Positions 20,644 to 31,667 of a stretch of DNA of 64,000 nt are shown one piece after another; position 1 is the stretch's first letter, and each line of letters starts with the position of its first letter. Location of the stretch: the NCBI GenBank assembly GCA_904066235.2, contig CAJFCV020000005.1, positions 11,093,501 through 11,157,500 of the forward strand, written 5' to 3'. The notes under the pieces were generated by a model that ran no database searches, had not been told where the DNA came from, and saw only the letters and a list, made by a program, of their open reading frames with translations. This DNA is from Bursaphelenchus xylophilus. Its lineage: Eukaryota > Nematoda > Chromadorea > Rhabditida > Aphelenchoididae. The position numbers and the translations under genes are program-made.

Positions 20644-23600
20644 TTACAACTTGAGCCATTTTTGATACACTTCCGCACCCTCCTGAGCCTTGATCTCGTT
20701 GTGCCATCGTTTCTCCACCACCACCTCCATTTCCTTTCCCTTTTTCGTCAGCCGTAATCGCTTCCATTCGGGCGGGTAAGTGTCGAAATCGAAGTGATCC
20801 CGACAATCTTTGGCGTCTTTCGTGGCGAGATAATTGTAGAACACGTTGCCCTGCTTCCGCTCCTCCATCAAATAGCCCATCCACCAGCCGTACGTGGAGC
20901 CGGATGCCGAAATCAGCAGGGAATCGCAGTACTTGGCGCCGAACAGCATGTCCTGCGTTCGGCTGAGCCCGGAGGGCGTGAACACCTCCGCCACGTGCTG
21001 GAAATCGCATTTAACGGATGTCGCGCCAACCTACATTCTTGTCGTACTGTATACTCCTGGTGAACTCGCTGTTCTCCCCGATAAAAATGAGTCCCAACTT
21101 GCCATGCTGCTTCGTTAAATTCGTCGTTAAAAATTTCAACGCCGGCGTGATGAACGACTGCCTTGAAGCGAGCAGAAAGGCGTGGCGGACAAAGTCGCCG
21201 CGTCGAATGTGGACACAAAGTTTGTGGGTCTTTGAATCGCTGAAATTGAAAATTTTAATGTCGGGAAAATATTGAGCGCAATGTCGCTACGTCGAATGTG
21301 TCGCTGAAGGCAAAAAAAGCAATTTAATTTTGTCGCGAAACAATTGATTTCCCCGGCCGTGATGCGATTTTCGATGCGACAGAGTGATCATTATTTTCCC
21401 GACAGACTGATACATATTAGTTATAATAATAAGTTCATAACCCAAAGAGAAGTGCTCAGATTTTTGCCAAATTTTGCACACATCCTCTATGTAGGCCAGA
21501 CACAGATTGCTAAAAATTTCAGTATCCATTCTGCAGGCGCAGCCGAGATATTGAACGATCTTTGAGCCCGAGAGAATACGCGAAATGCGGAGAGCGGACA
21601 GCGAGAGAACACTTTTTGGCCGTATCTTTGTCAGTTCCGCGTGGAAAAAATTGATTTTTTGTGAAAACATTACTCTGTACGACAGAAATAGATGCAAATT
21701 TTTTCATGACAAAATTTGCAAAAAAATGTCACATTTTTTAAAACTTTTTAACGAAAAATTTCGGTCGTTTCTTTCAAATTTCGAGCTAGGAGTCTCGCAT
21801 ATGTCTTGGAAAAAATTAGTCACGATTTTTGGCAGGTTTCATCAAAATCTGCGCCAAATATACATAATATTTGGGTGATTTCTTCTTTTTTTTCTTGTTC
21901 CTTACCCCATCAATTCTTTGGCAAAGCGGTCCACGAACTGGGTTTGCTCATCGGCAAATCGAAAGACCTCTCGGATTTTGGGCTTGATCCCATGGAAATA
22001 CTTGTAGGATTGGAGGAGATGCGTTCGGAGTTTGAGGAATTTGTGGCTGTCGTACTTGCCGGCTAGCCTGAAAACAAAAATTTGAGATTTTGAAAAAAAA
22101 TTGGAAAACTGATGTTATCCGTCTGTCGGGAAAATAATGAGCACAATTTTGCTGCGCCAATCACGTCGCTGGTAAAAAAAAAGCAATTTGATTTTGCTGC
22201 GACACAATTCATTTTCCCGGCGGCGATGCGATTTTCGCTGCGACAGAGCGCTCATTATTTTCCCGACATACTAATAAAATTCCGTTGCGACAGAACTCTC
22301 CTCCTTTTCTGAACTCTCCCCCTTTTTGAACACTCCCCCTCATTTTGAAAATTAAAAAAAATGAGGTGTGACATGTTATACGATGGATTTTTTTTAATTG
22401 AGAAAAATTAGGTGTGACATTTTAATTTGAAAAAAAAATTACATCGTATAAGATGTCACACATAATTTTTTTCAATTTGAAAAAAATTCATCGTATAACA
22501 TGTCACACGTCATGTTTCTCAATTTGAAAAAAAAATTTCATCGTATAAGATGTCACACATAATTTTTTTTTAGTTCGAAAAAATTTCCATCGTATAACAT
22601 GTCACACCTTACTTTTCTCAATTCGAAAAAATTTCCACCATGTAACATGTCACACCAAAAATATAGACCCACTTTCTCAATTCGAAAAAATTTTCATCGT
22701 ATAACATGTCACACCTCGTTTTTTCAATTTTGGGGTTCAACCATAAACTACAACAAAAAAAGTCTTACACCGACGAATTGACGTATTGGCAGATATTCAA
22801 GCTGAATGGGACCGCCCAGTTCTTGGGCTTGTCCGGCTCGAGCAGCCGAATTCCTTTGTAGAAGTTGGGCATGGCCGCTGCGAGTTCGGGAAGAATATGG
22901 AAGCTGCAGCGATATCGCTGGTCGATGAATGGGGTCCGCCCGATTTGATCGCCGATTCCGATTAATGCGGCGTGACGTTGCATCTGAAAAGTAAAATAAG
23001 GCTTTTTTCAGTGTGTCGGGAAAATAATGTGGATTTGTCGCAACAAAAGAATTGGGCTCATTATTTTCCCGACAGACTGAAAAAACAAAAATTTCCTGGT
23101 TTTGTCAATTTTTACCAAAATTTTCGCCTTTTTTCAGTGCGTCGGGAAAATAATGCGGATTTGTCGCAACAAAAGAATTGGGCTCATTATTTTCCCGACA
23201 AACTGCAAAAAAACAAAAATTTCTTGGTTTTGTCAATTTTCACCAAAATTTCTGCCTTTTTTCAATCTGTCGGGAAAATAATGTGGATTTGTCGCAGCAA
23301 AAGAATTGGGCTCATTATTTTCCCGACAAAATGCAAAAAAAAACAAAAATTTCTGGTTTTGTCAATTTTTACCAAAATTTTCGCTTTTTTTCAGTCCGTC
23401 GGGAAAATAATGTGGATTTGTCACAGGAAAATGTTTCGCCCAGCCGCAGTCGTGTACCGAATTCCCAGCAGCAGCTGACCATCGCAAAGCGGTGATGTTC
23501 GATTCCAAGGTGCGACAATCCACATTATTTTCCCGACAGACTGATATACATGCAAAAAAAATAATAAATAAAATGATTTACCTGATTGGCCAATCCGTTG

Positions 23601-24555
23601 CAAAACGTGAACGCCAGCCCAATGTATTTCGTGTCGGCAGCGGCTTCCGTCGACCTTCTGGAAGTCAAGCTTTTTCTGCCAATTACAATATTCGGAAAAA
23701 CTTCCTTTTTCTGGCCACGCGTTTCGCAGCTTGCGCCCTGGTTTCCCTGCAGACTGCGAATAAAGATAGTAAACAGCCTATGCGCTAAACTAACAGGGGA
23801 AGTACTCCAAGTGCGACGCTCAGGTTTTCTTTAAATTTTGCACACACGTCGGGTACGGACTAAATATCAATTGCTGAAAGTTTTAGCTCGCGCTTTGCGG
23901 GCGCCGCCGAGATATCGAGCGATTGTTGCCGCCGAGAAAGCACGCTAAACGTGGAGAGCGGTCAGAGAGAAAAGCGCTTTTTGGCCATAACCTTGACAGT
24001 TTCGTGCGGAAAAATTTGATTTTTTGTAGAAACATTAAACTTTTCGTGCCGAAATTCGGCAAAAAGTCCTAAATTTTGGCCGACTTTCGGTCTAAAAATC
24101 TCGGTTGTTTCTGCAAAGCGCGAGCTAGGATTCTCGCATATGTCTTAGAAAAAATTATTCTAAATTTGTGCCAAGTTTCATCAAAATCTGAGCGTCGCAC
24201 TTGGGGTACTTCCCCTGTAAGCCTAACCTGCCTAAGCCAGAGGCTAAGCCTAAGCCTGATATTCCTTGCAACCGGAATTGTTCGGGCGCAAGCTGTAAAG
24301 CGCGGGGCAAGAAAAAGGTAACTCAGAAAAGTGATTTGCAAGCAAAATCATTGCTACAGTAACATTGAAGGTCTTACTTTAGACGAATGAAATTTCCCTC
24401 CAATGAAACGGGCCATTGCAGACTGTCTGAAATCACAAATTGAAAAGATTGTAGCAATAAGTAGGCTTACCTTCCTTGAAACATAAATAAATAATGTAGA
24501 AAACACCGCAAAGAATCAGGCATTTGGACAGCCCGACCAGCTTATGAAAGTCCAT
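20644..24555 (-). CDS. Alpha-1,2-fucosyltransferase-like protein (GT11)
   Basis: Seven minus-strand exons in phase: 24555-24471, 24426-24378, 23657-23582, 22983-22769, 22067-21906, 21239-21035 and 20997-20644, giving 381 residues. It would move fucose from GDP-fucose onto glycans in the Golgi. Residues 5-26 are an N-terminal membrane anchor. CNGLANQMQRHAALIGIGDQ at 64-83 is the family's GxGNQ opening motif. HIRRGD at 206-211 is the GDP-fucose-binding HxRRxD motif. SRTQDMLFGAKYCDSLLISA and SGSTYGWWMGYL (about 276-307) are the C-terminal family blocks. For exon 3 an alternative acceptor at 23676-23677 adds 6 residues in frame. The intron between exons 6 and 7 is only 37 nt. AATAAA signals lie at about 20582 and 20594. 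Nematodes have many paralogs, so the exact acceptor sugar is unknown. Confidence 0.9.
21258..21411. repeat. S-family MITE, S1 subtype
   Basis: Lies 17 nt inside the intron upstream of fucosyltransferase exon 6, immediately before its acceptor (which is on the other strand); the left end is shortened to TGTCGGG. Confidence 0.8.
22119..22274. repeat. S-family MITE, S1 subtype
   Basis: Complete; in intron 4 of the fucosyltransferase gene, directly beside the minisatellite element. Confidence 0.85.
22300..22740. repeat. Minisatellite element (ATGTCACACC units), copy 1
   Basis: Begins with GAACTCTCC(C/T)CCTTTT repeats, then about seven units of 50-60 nt of the form ATCGTATAACATGTCACACC with CAATTTGAAAAAAA spacers. 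Copy 2 is at 24847-25232. Confidence 0.8.
23009..23560. repeat. Tandem array of short S elements
   Basis: Four units of about 123 bp. Each has a roughly 72-bp miniature S element (CTGTCGGGAAAATAATGTGG, TTTGTCGCAACAAAAGAATT, GGGCTCATTATTTTCCCGAC) and a linker AAAACAAAAATTTCTTGG... The fourth unit instead holds a longer S2 body. Left halves are S2-like and right halves S1-like. It lies in intron 3 of the fucosyltransferase gene. Confidence 0.85.
23793..24219. mobile_element. R element, complete
   Basis: Ends ACAGGGGAAGTACTCCAAGT and ACTTGGGGTACTTCCCCTGT, with TAA outside on the right and (C)TA on the left. It is about 427 bp, AT-rich, without coding sequence, in intron 2 of the fucosyltransferase gene. 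Confidence 0.85.
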
Positions 24556-24732
24556 GGCGTCCGAACCCGTAATTTGATGGCGACATAGACGACTGAAAAT
24601 TGAAAAAACCTCGGACCGAGAAGCTGAAAGTTCATGGTAAAAAAGTGTTTGAACTTTGAAATTTAAATTTTCTTCAAAAATTAAAAAAACAAAAAAAAAA
24701 AAAATTTTTATGCGACCCGGTCGAGAATTTCA

Positions 24733-25311
24733 GTCGGTGTGGAAAATAAATAATGAGCACTCTGTCGCAGCGAAAATCGCATCGCCGCCGAGAAAATGAA
24801 TTTTGTCGCGACAAAATCCACTTGCTTTTCACTTCAGCCGTTGCGGGGGAACTCTCCCCCTTTTCGAACTCTCCCCCTTTTTGAACACTCCCCCTCATTT
24901 TGAAAATTGAAAAAATGAGGTGTGACATTTCTTACGATGAAAATTTTTTTCAAATTGAAAAAATTAGGTGTGACATCGTATACGATGGAAATTTCACATC
25001 TCATTTTTCCGATTTGAAAAAAAAATTCCCATGTCACATCCAATTTTTATCAATTAAAAAAAATTCCATCGTATAACATGTCACACCTCATTTTTCTCAC
25101 TTTGAAAAAATGTCGATCGTATAACATGTCACACACACCTCATTTTTCTCAATTTGAAAAAAGTTTTCATCGTATAACATGTCACACCTAGTTTTTTCAA
25201 TTTTCGAAATGGGGGAGTGTTCAAAAAAGGGGAGAGTTCAAGCTCAACCCACTTCAGCGACACGATCGGCACAACCACATTCTGCTCATTATTTTCCCGA
25301 CAGACTGATAC
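24733..25311. repeat. S-family MITE split by minisatellite element
   Basis: Left part 24733-24840 and right part 25250-25311. ACTTCAGC occurs on both sides of the insertion (24831-24838 and 25251-25258). Confidence 0.75.
24847..25232. mobile_element. Minisatellite element, copy 2
   Basis: Ends GAACTCTCCCCCTTTT... and ...AAGGGGAGAGTTC are inverted repeats around ATGTCACACC units. This is the evidence that the minisatellite is part of a mobile element. Confidence 0.75.
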
Positions 25312-25359
25312 TAGTCCGTTCGTAAAGTCTCTTTTTTATTCACATCAGACGAGTAACAA

Positions 25360-25422
25360 ATTCCAACGATTTTTTACGTTTACCCAACGTAAAAACGATT
25401 TTTTACGTTTACCCAACGTCTA
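25360..25422. repeat. 28-bp direct duplication
   Basis: CGATTTTTTACGTTTACCCAACGT occurs twice back to back. Confidence 0.8.
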
Positions 25423-25790
25423 CCGCTGCCACATTCCCACACTGATCTGTTGGGAAAGGATCACAGAGGATTTAGGGGGCAAAGTTTAATACAAATTGTA
25501 AATGGATAGCCCAGTTACAAAAATAAAATAGACTTGATTCGATGAAAGCCTTATTAGCCGCTGCGATTTGGAAGCAATGTGGTCTTTCGGTTTGAAAAAA
25601 AAAGAAAATACCAAAGCAAAGTGGGAAAAGTGTTATATACTATTTGCTCTCGCTGAACGATTGTTACAGAAAGAAGCATTTCGAAAAACCAACAAAAGGT
25701 CTGGTGACAAAGGAAGGGGTTTGTGGACTAATAAAGAATGAGCTCAACGCGTTTAAGTGCGAGGATTTGACGGGTAGTTTTTGGTCTGGA
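25423..25790. other. Intergenic, no gene seen
   Basis: AT-rich DNA before an S element; no exon recognised. Confidence 0.45.
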
Positions 25791-25795
25791 AACTT

Positions 25796-25929
25796 GGGGA
25801 AAATAATGTGGATTTGTCGCTCCTTGGAATCGCCTGAATCGCTTTCCGCGGCAGAAGATTTGGTGCGCTACTGCGGCAAAGGGGAATATTTTGCTGCGAC
25901 AAATTCAATTACTTTCCCGACTGACTGAT
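25796..25929. repeat. S-family MITE, S2 subtype, degraded left end
   Basis: The left end has lost CTGTC (ACTTGGGGAAAATAATGTGG); the right end is ACTTTCCCGACTGACTGATA. Confidence 0.75.
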
Positions 25930-26261
25930 ATGCGGAAATGTCGAGTTCAGCCCCCCATGACCCAGTACAACCCCCCTCGTCCATTTTGAACCCATATCCA
26001 AGCTGTATGAACCAGCAACAAGCCCCCTACGTTTTAGACGAAGCCAAGGGGGCTAAACTACCAAAGCCCCTATCTTTTTTACACTCTTTGCATAGGCTAA
26101 AAATCAGACCCTGAAAATCTTAGCTCCCGCTTTGCAGGGAGAGCCGAGCTGTTCAACAATCTTTGTCGCCTAGAGTACGCAAAACGTGGAGAGCGGTCGG
26201 AAAATGTCGAATAATTTTACTATAGCAAAAAAATATTTTGGTGTTAGCACTGTCCTTTCAA

Positions 26262-26445
26262 GAAGTTGCTGGAGTGATTTTCTCGTCATGCACTGTGCGA
26301 AAACCACAGTTCGCTTTGAACTGTGCAATTTCTTGTTTTTTGCACCGTGCGATAGGCGTTTTTGGGCTGTAGCTCGCATCCTGATTTTTTCAACACAGTG
26401 CATGCCGCCGAAATAACTGCAGCGGCTTTATGAACGGACTAGTAC
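26262..26445. repeat. C element
   Basis: From AGTTGCTGGAGTGATTTTCT to TTTATGAACGGACTAGTAC. Confidence 0.7.
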
Positions 26446-26704
26446 TAGCAGTAACACTACCGTAGATTTGTGTGCGCCAAAACTGTTCAAAGCACAAGAC
26501 AAAGGATCACAAGAACAAAGGAGAAAATACGTCCTCCCACAAAACTGCTCGCTTGTTACACCCTTCTAAGAGTCTCCAAAAAGAGATGACCCGCATCGTC
26601 GGGACATTAGCCCTCCTGTAGCCATGACGATCCCTCAATTTTTATGCAGCTTCAATTTTGGCAGAGGAATCGAGCGAATTAGAGATTCGTTGAAACATGC
26701 ACAT

Positions 26705-26710
26705 TTTATT
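26705..26710 (-). promoter_or_regulatory. Polyadenylation signal of the small membrane-protein gene
   Basis: AATAAA on the minus strand, about 65 nt after the stop at 26773-26775. Confidence 0.6.
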
Positions 26711-26772
26711 TACAATCATTCAGCCGGCTCTCACGCCGCTGACGAGTCTTTTTATAACTATTAAATATTATT

Positions 26773-29220
26773 TTATGACTTGTGACTTTGTTGACTCGTA
26801 TAGTCCAAGATCTCCTCGTCAGCAAACGCGAACTCGTCATGAACTTCCAGGATGTTCATCTCGCGTCGCGGACTCGGCTCCGCGTCCTCGAAGGAGACAC
26901 ACTTCTTGAAACGAGTGTTGTTTGTGCCGTTTGTTGAGGCGTTTTTTGCGTCGGGAAGGAGGTCGCCGCCCTCTTCGCTGACCGATTTGTGGCGCTTGGC
27001 CGGCTTGAGGGTTGGTGGACCGGGCGAGGGCTGAAATTGGGATAAAATTCGCGGGTAAAAAATTTCACTCTAAGTTTCCATCCGTTTATCAGGCTGTCGG
27101 GAAAATAATAAGCACAATGTTGCAGCGCAAGTCCCGTTGCTGAGATAAAAAGCAATTTGATTTTGCCGCGACACAATTAATTTTTTTCGGCGACAACGCG
27201 ATTTTCGATATGCTCATTATTTTCCCGACAGACTGATAACAAAAAATCTTTAATTTCCATGAAAATTTGAAGAGAAGATTGGTATCTTTTGATGACAAAT
27301 GTAAAATTTCATCAATAGGTTACAAAATTTTCTGGTAGAAAATGCCGTTTTTCAAAAGCCTTGGGCACTTTTACGCAGTATCTCCGCCAAAAAAGAGGAT
27401 AAAACTTCCTTTTTTCTGGCACCAGCGAAAAGAAGGTTTTGCAGCTTGCGCCCGAACAATTCCGTTTGCAAGGAATATCAGGCTTAGGCAAGTTAGGCTT
27501 AGTTCAGCCTTAGGCTTAGTTTTGTGCTTAGGCTGTTTCCTATTTTTATTCGCAGTCTGCAGGGAATCGAGGGTGCAAGCTGCAATGCGCCGGGCCAGAA
27601 AAAGGAAGTTTTTCCAAACAGAGTGCCAAGAGCCGAAATTTCCGCCATTGAGTCTAAAACCGGCTCTAAAAAACCAGCCCGAGGAGTGCCGGCGCCAAAC
27701 AAATGCGAGCCGGTAAAACATTGCAAAGAACAGTGTGCACCGCGAAAAAAGTCCACCAACTATCGGAATGTCACTTCTCGAGCCGAACATTTGGTCACAA
27801 TTCGAGACATTTATTTTTTTCTGCGAATAAGCCAAATTATTTTCCCGACAGACTGACATGTCAACTCACTAATTTTATCAGTCTGTCGGGAAAATAATGA
27901 GCACAATGTCGCTGCGCCGATTGAAGTGAAAAGCAATTTGATTTTGCCGAGACACAGCTCATTTTTTCGAGCGGCTGAGTGCTTATTACTTTCCCGACAG
28001 ACTGATAGCTTCAATTTTCCCTTCATCTCCACAAATCTCCGGCTTACCGGCTCTTTGAAGACATTGTTGAAGGCATGCGGCGAATACCCGTTATTGTGCC
28101 GCCCCTTCCTGGAGTGCGTGCTGGCCAAGCTCTCCAGGTCGAAGTCCTCGTCGTAGGCGCGGCAAAACAGCCGCTTGTAGACACAGAGAAATAAAATTAG
28201 GAATATGGCGTTAATAAATACCAGTAAACAGTTGAACACGACTAGTGATGACATCTAAATTTTGGTTATTTTTAATAGTGCAGTAACTTACCAAAATCCG
28301 AAATTTATCGGAGCAAACAAAGTCCGTTTCATTTTTGTTGGCCTAAAATTGAAGATTTTGGATTTTTTATGTATTAAAATTGAAAATAACGATGTAAGGG
28401 TGCGAAATGTTGATGAAATTTGGCACGAATTTAGAACAATTGTTTCTAGGACAAATGCGAAACTCCTAGCTACCGCTTTGCAGAAACGACTGAGATTTTT
28501 AGATCGGAAGTTGGCAGAAATTTGAGGCTTTTCCGCGCATTTTGGCACTTCCCGGATGCAAAATGGTACGTTTTTGCCTGTGGATCAGGTCCCCCACTGT
28601 ATATTTGCAGATACGATAAGTAGATTTTAGATCGAAAGTCGGAAAAATTTGATATTTTTTTGGCTTTTTTCCAATTTCTTCTATGCAAAATTGGCAAAGT
28701 TATATGGCTCGGGACTTCTAAATCTCTCTGCAAGAGTCCATCCGAACCCTGCAAATTTAGTACAAAGCTAAAAGTTGCGCAATCTGACATAACATTGCGC
28801 AATTTCTCTCTTTGTAAGAATTTCTGCCTTTCTCTGTCGCCTCCTCCTTTTTTGTCAACTTTTAACTTTGGACTAAATTTGCAGGGTTCGGATGGACTCT
28901 TGCGGAGAGATTTAGAAGTCCCGAGCCATATATAGGCTATAAAGTGTTTTTTTTTTAATCTCTGAGCGCCCTCCGCTTTTGGCGTACTCTCTTGGGTGCA
29001 AAGATCATTGAATATCTCGGCTACATCTGTAAAGCGCAAATTAAAATTCTCTGGAATTAACGTGTGGGTTATGCCCGAAATATGCCAAAAATTTCCACAA
29101 AATCCGAGAGTTCCAAGTGCCTTGTAAAAAAATCAAAAAAAAATATTGTAAAAAGCCTACTTGCAGCCCATAAAAGGTGGTTCTGTTGTAGCCGGCGCCA
29201 TAGACCTTGTCAAAATCCAT
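26773..29220 (-). CDS. Small single-pass membrane protein, function unknown
   Basis: Four minus-strand exons, all phase 0: 29220-29161, 28342-28292, 28254-28048 and 27030-26773, giving 191 residues. Residues 1-37 are polar, with NRT and NET glycosylation sequons and one cysteine. Residues 41-63 are one strong membrane helix (VVFNCLLVFINAIFLILFLC). Residues 64-191 are polar, Ser-rich and mostly charged, with KRHKSVS and an acidic end; they are likely cytoplasmic. No signal peptide precedes the helix, so the layout is type III or type II depending on charge balance; the basic residues after the helix (YKR) favour a cytoplasmic C-terminus. The intron between exons 2 and 3 is 37 nt. The first two exons are less certain: translation could start at the ATG at 28254, which opens exon 3. 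I do not recognise the family. Confidence 0.65.
27090..27237. repeat. S-family MITE, S1 subtype
   Basis: Complete; 60 nt upstream of the last exon of the small membrane-protein gene, in its intron. Confidence 0.85.
27400..27650. repeat. Dispersed repeat shared with 23680-23770 and 24220-24320
   Basis: Shares TTTTTCTGGC(C/A)..., GCAGCTTGCGCCC and the GCCTAAGCCT-like runs with sequence beside the R element at 23.7-24.3 kb. CTTAGGC/GCCTAAG hexamers are iterated at 27480-27535. Confidence 0.6.
27879..28006. repeat. S-family MITE, S1 subtype
   Basis: Both ends present, middle shortened. A lone S right end also lies at 27836-27856. Confidence 0.85.
28701..28934. mobile_element. Palindromic MITE with TATA flanks
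   Basis: Arms of about 85 bp: TATATGGCTCGGGACTTCTA at the left and its complement at the right, around a short centre. It lies in the first intron of the small membrane-protein gene. Confidence 0.8.
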
Positions 29221-29443
29221 AAAAAAAAAGCTAACGAAAGGTTGTCTTGCACAAAACCTTGGAAAAGCTTTGTCTCTCTTCACGCGTTCGTTGCCTCGCA
29301 AAGCGGATTTTGCATATTGATTACTGTTTAAAAATGCTTTACATTGTTTCCTTCTTCTCTGTGGAGGACAACAAGTTTTATGTGTTTTTGGCTTTTGACG
29401 AGCAAATATCGGGCTGCCTGCGTTGCGACGAGGCGAGAGATTT

Positions 29444-29580
29444 TGCTGCAACAAATCCACATTATTTTCACGACAGACTGAGAGTCATTAACATGACAAT
29501 TTGATCTGTCGGGAAAATTATGGCCACAATGTCGCTGCGTCGATTGTGTCGCTGAAGTGAAAGGAAACTTTATTATTTTA
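29444..29580. repeat. S-family fragments
   Basis: An S2 right end (29444-29480) is followed by an S1 left half (29502-29575) that stops at AGTGAAAGGAAAC. Confidence 0.7.
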
Positions 29581-29818
29581 TGATCAAGTGGCATGAAACA
29601 TACCACTTTGCATCTAGGAAGTTCCAAAAAAATGTGGCAAAATACCTCCTTCTCCAAGTGAAAAAACTCGGATTTCAAAAGCTCGCTATTTTCGTGAGGG
29701 AAAATGCCCTTCAACACAAAGTTTTTTCACTTGGGGAGGGAAGCATTTTGCCACATTTTTGGATATTTCCCGAATGCCAAATGATACGTCTTTTGCCACT
29801 GGATCAGGTCCGCCACTG
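29581..29818. mobile_element. F palindromic MITE, diverged
   Basis: GATCAAGTGGCATGAAACAT at the left pairs with GCCACTGGATCAGGTCCGCC at the right; the first few bases of the left end are lost. Confidence 0.7.
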
Positions 29819-30121
29819 CAGCTGACAAGGGAAGTACCCCAAGTGCGACGCTCAGATTTTCTTTTTTTTTTTTTAATTTTCTTTGCGTTAGCGACAATCG
29901 CGGGAAAAAGTTGAAAATGCACGGTGCACATGCGAAAAAATAATACCCATGCTGTTTAAATTCAATTTCAATTTATTTACACTAATCACATGCAAAAAAA
30001 TCATAGAGTGGATCATAATGGTTTCTATTGTCCGGTCAGGGCAAGATAGCTCCATCGGATGCCATGATTACTGCCAGCATCGTCGATTCATCTCACCCTG
30101 AAGCGCCCAAACGGTCGTGTA

Positions 30122-31003
30122 CAGGGTGGGCCACTCGAAACTCCCAACCTCTTTTTAAGTATTTCTCCGCCGATAATGCACCAATTTCTATGAAATTTAT
30201 ATCAAATTGAAGCTGAGACACCCCATTTCTTGTCCACCAAATATGGCCCGTCTAACTTCACGGAGGCACCCGTGCTGACCTTTTACATTTTCATTCCAAA
30301 TTTTGGAGCCTGAAATCGGTGAAACTTAGAAAATTTTTGGAATGATTTCCAGTTGAGTTTCTTGAAATTGGAAAATGCTCGCGCCTTTAACTAGATAAAA
30401 CTCTTATAAGCAGCAGAAAAAAATGATGGCAGTCAACGGAATAGTCAAAATTATTCTTCAAGGCGTTGCTTTTGTGTTCTGGGGCGATAGGCTTAATTAT
30501 TCGAAATTTTTCAAAATGTAAAAAAATGGGCGAAACTGTCTACATGCATGACGACATCCACCCCGAAGATGCATAGAAACTTCCCAGTCTTAGATTGCCC
30601 GAGAAAACAGCTTTCGTTCTCATTCGCCCAAATTGGTACCTCGCCTGATTGAAATATGGGCTTAACACACTTGGTACGGACGTAAACTTTGATGTTTTAA
30701 AATTTTTTCCGCGAATTTGTCGACTTTTTTCTTGCCGGTAATCTAAAAATTTTCTAAGTCCGAGAAACTCAATTGAAAATCATTCCAAAAAAATTCTAAG
30801 TTTCACCGATTTCGGGCTCCAAAATTTGGAATGAAAATGTAAAAGGTCAGCACGGGTGCCTCCGTGAAGTTAGACGGGCCATATTTGGTGGACAAGAAAT
30901 GGGGTGTCTCAGCTTCAATTTGATATAAATTTTATAGAAATTGGTGCATTATTGGCGGAGAAATACTTGAAAAGAGGTTGGGAGTTTCGAGTGGCCCACC
31001 CTG
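30122..31003. mobile_element. Mariner-like MITE with long inverted repeats
   Basis: Ends CAGGGTGGGCCACTCGAAAC and its complement, each bordered by TA (30120-30121, 31004-31005), as for Tc1/mariner-type insertion. The arms are about 250 bp with very few differences; the centre of about 380 bp encodes nothing recognisable. Confidence 0.85.
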
Positions 31004-31005
31004 TA

Positions 31006-31176
31006 TAAGGGGATGTCGAATTCTTGCTGATCACTTCCGTTTCTAACGATTTCTTGAACTGCTCCAATTTTCCCTGGTTTTGAATTGATCTGACATTGCC
31101 AGTAGGAACTTGAAATCCTTTTGGTGGGATGAACAGCTACTGTCCCAGGCGAAGCCCTTTGTGCCCGCAACGGCAT
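31006..31176 (-). pseudogene. ORF fragment interrupted by the mariner-like MITE
   Basis: An open frame of about 57 codons (begins MPLRAQRASPGTVAVHP) runs into the right end of the MITE. If one TA copy and the element are ignored, the frame stays open for about 20 more codons on the far side (30119 down to about 30068). It has no recognised domain; it may be a scrap of an older gene or transposon. Confidence 0.4.
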
Positions 31177-31256
31177 GGGTGGACAGGAAAAACCGACCGC
31201 TCTCCAGGAAGAAAAAATCGGAAACCCATGCTACTTAGAAAAGTAATGTTTAATAT

Positions 31257-31390
31257 GTGTCTGTCGGGAAAATAATGAACATCTTATCGCTTCGAAAATC
31301 GCATCGCCGCCGAGAAAATGCCTTGTGTCGCGGCGAAGTCAAATTTCTTTCACTTTGGCAACATTGTCTCATTATTTTTTCGACAGATTG
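31257..31390. repeat. S-family MITE, S1 subtype
   Basis: Complete; the right end has one change (TTTTTTCGACAGA). Confidence 0.8.
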
Positions 31391-31398
31391 AAAACATA

Positions 31399-31404
31399 AA
31401 ATTT
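31399..31404 (-). promoter_or_regulatory. Polyadenylation signal of the lipase gene
   Basis: AATAAA on the minus strand, about 100 nt after the stop at 31501-31503. Confidence 0.55.
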
Positions 31405-31500
31405 ATTGGTAAAAACACAATTAAACATCTGAGATCGTTGATATGTTATTGTACGACGTATTGTGAAACATGGACAAGATTAGGAACCACAACAGTTCTA

Positions 31501-31633
31501 TCATTCATGCCCTTGTGTGAGTAAATTCAGTTGTAGGTTGGCGGTATCCAACATGACTTGGTCGTGGTTCATTCCTTGCTTCTGAAATTAGAAATTGGTT
31601 GATTGATAAAGGAATGGCCTCAATTTCAACGCT

Positions 31634-31667
<34 letters not shown>

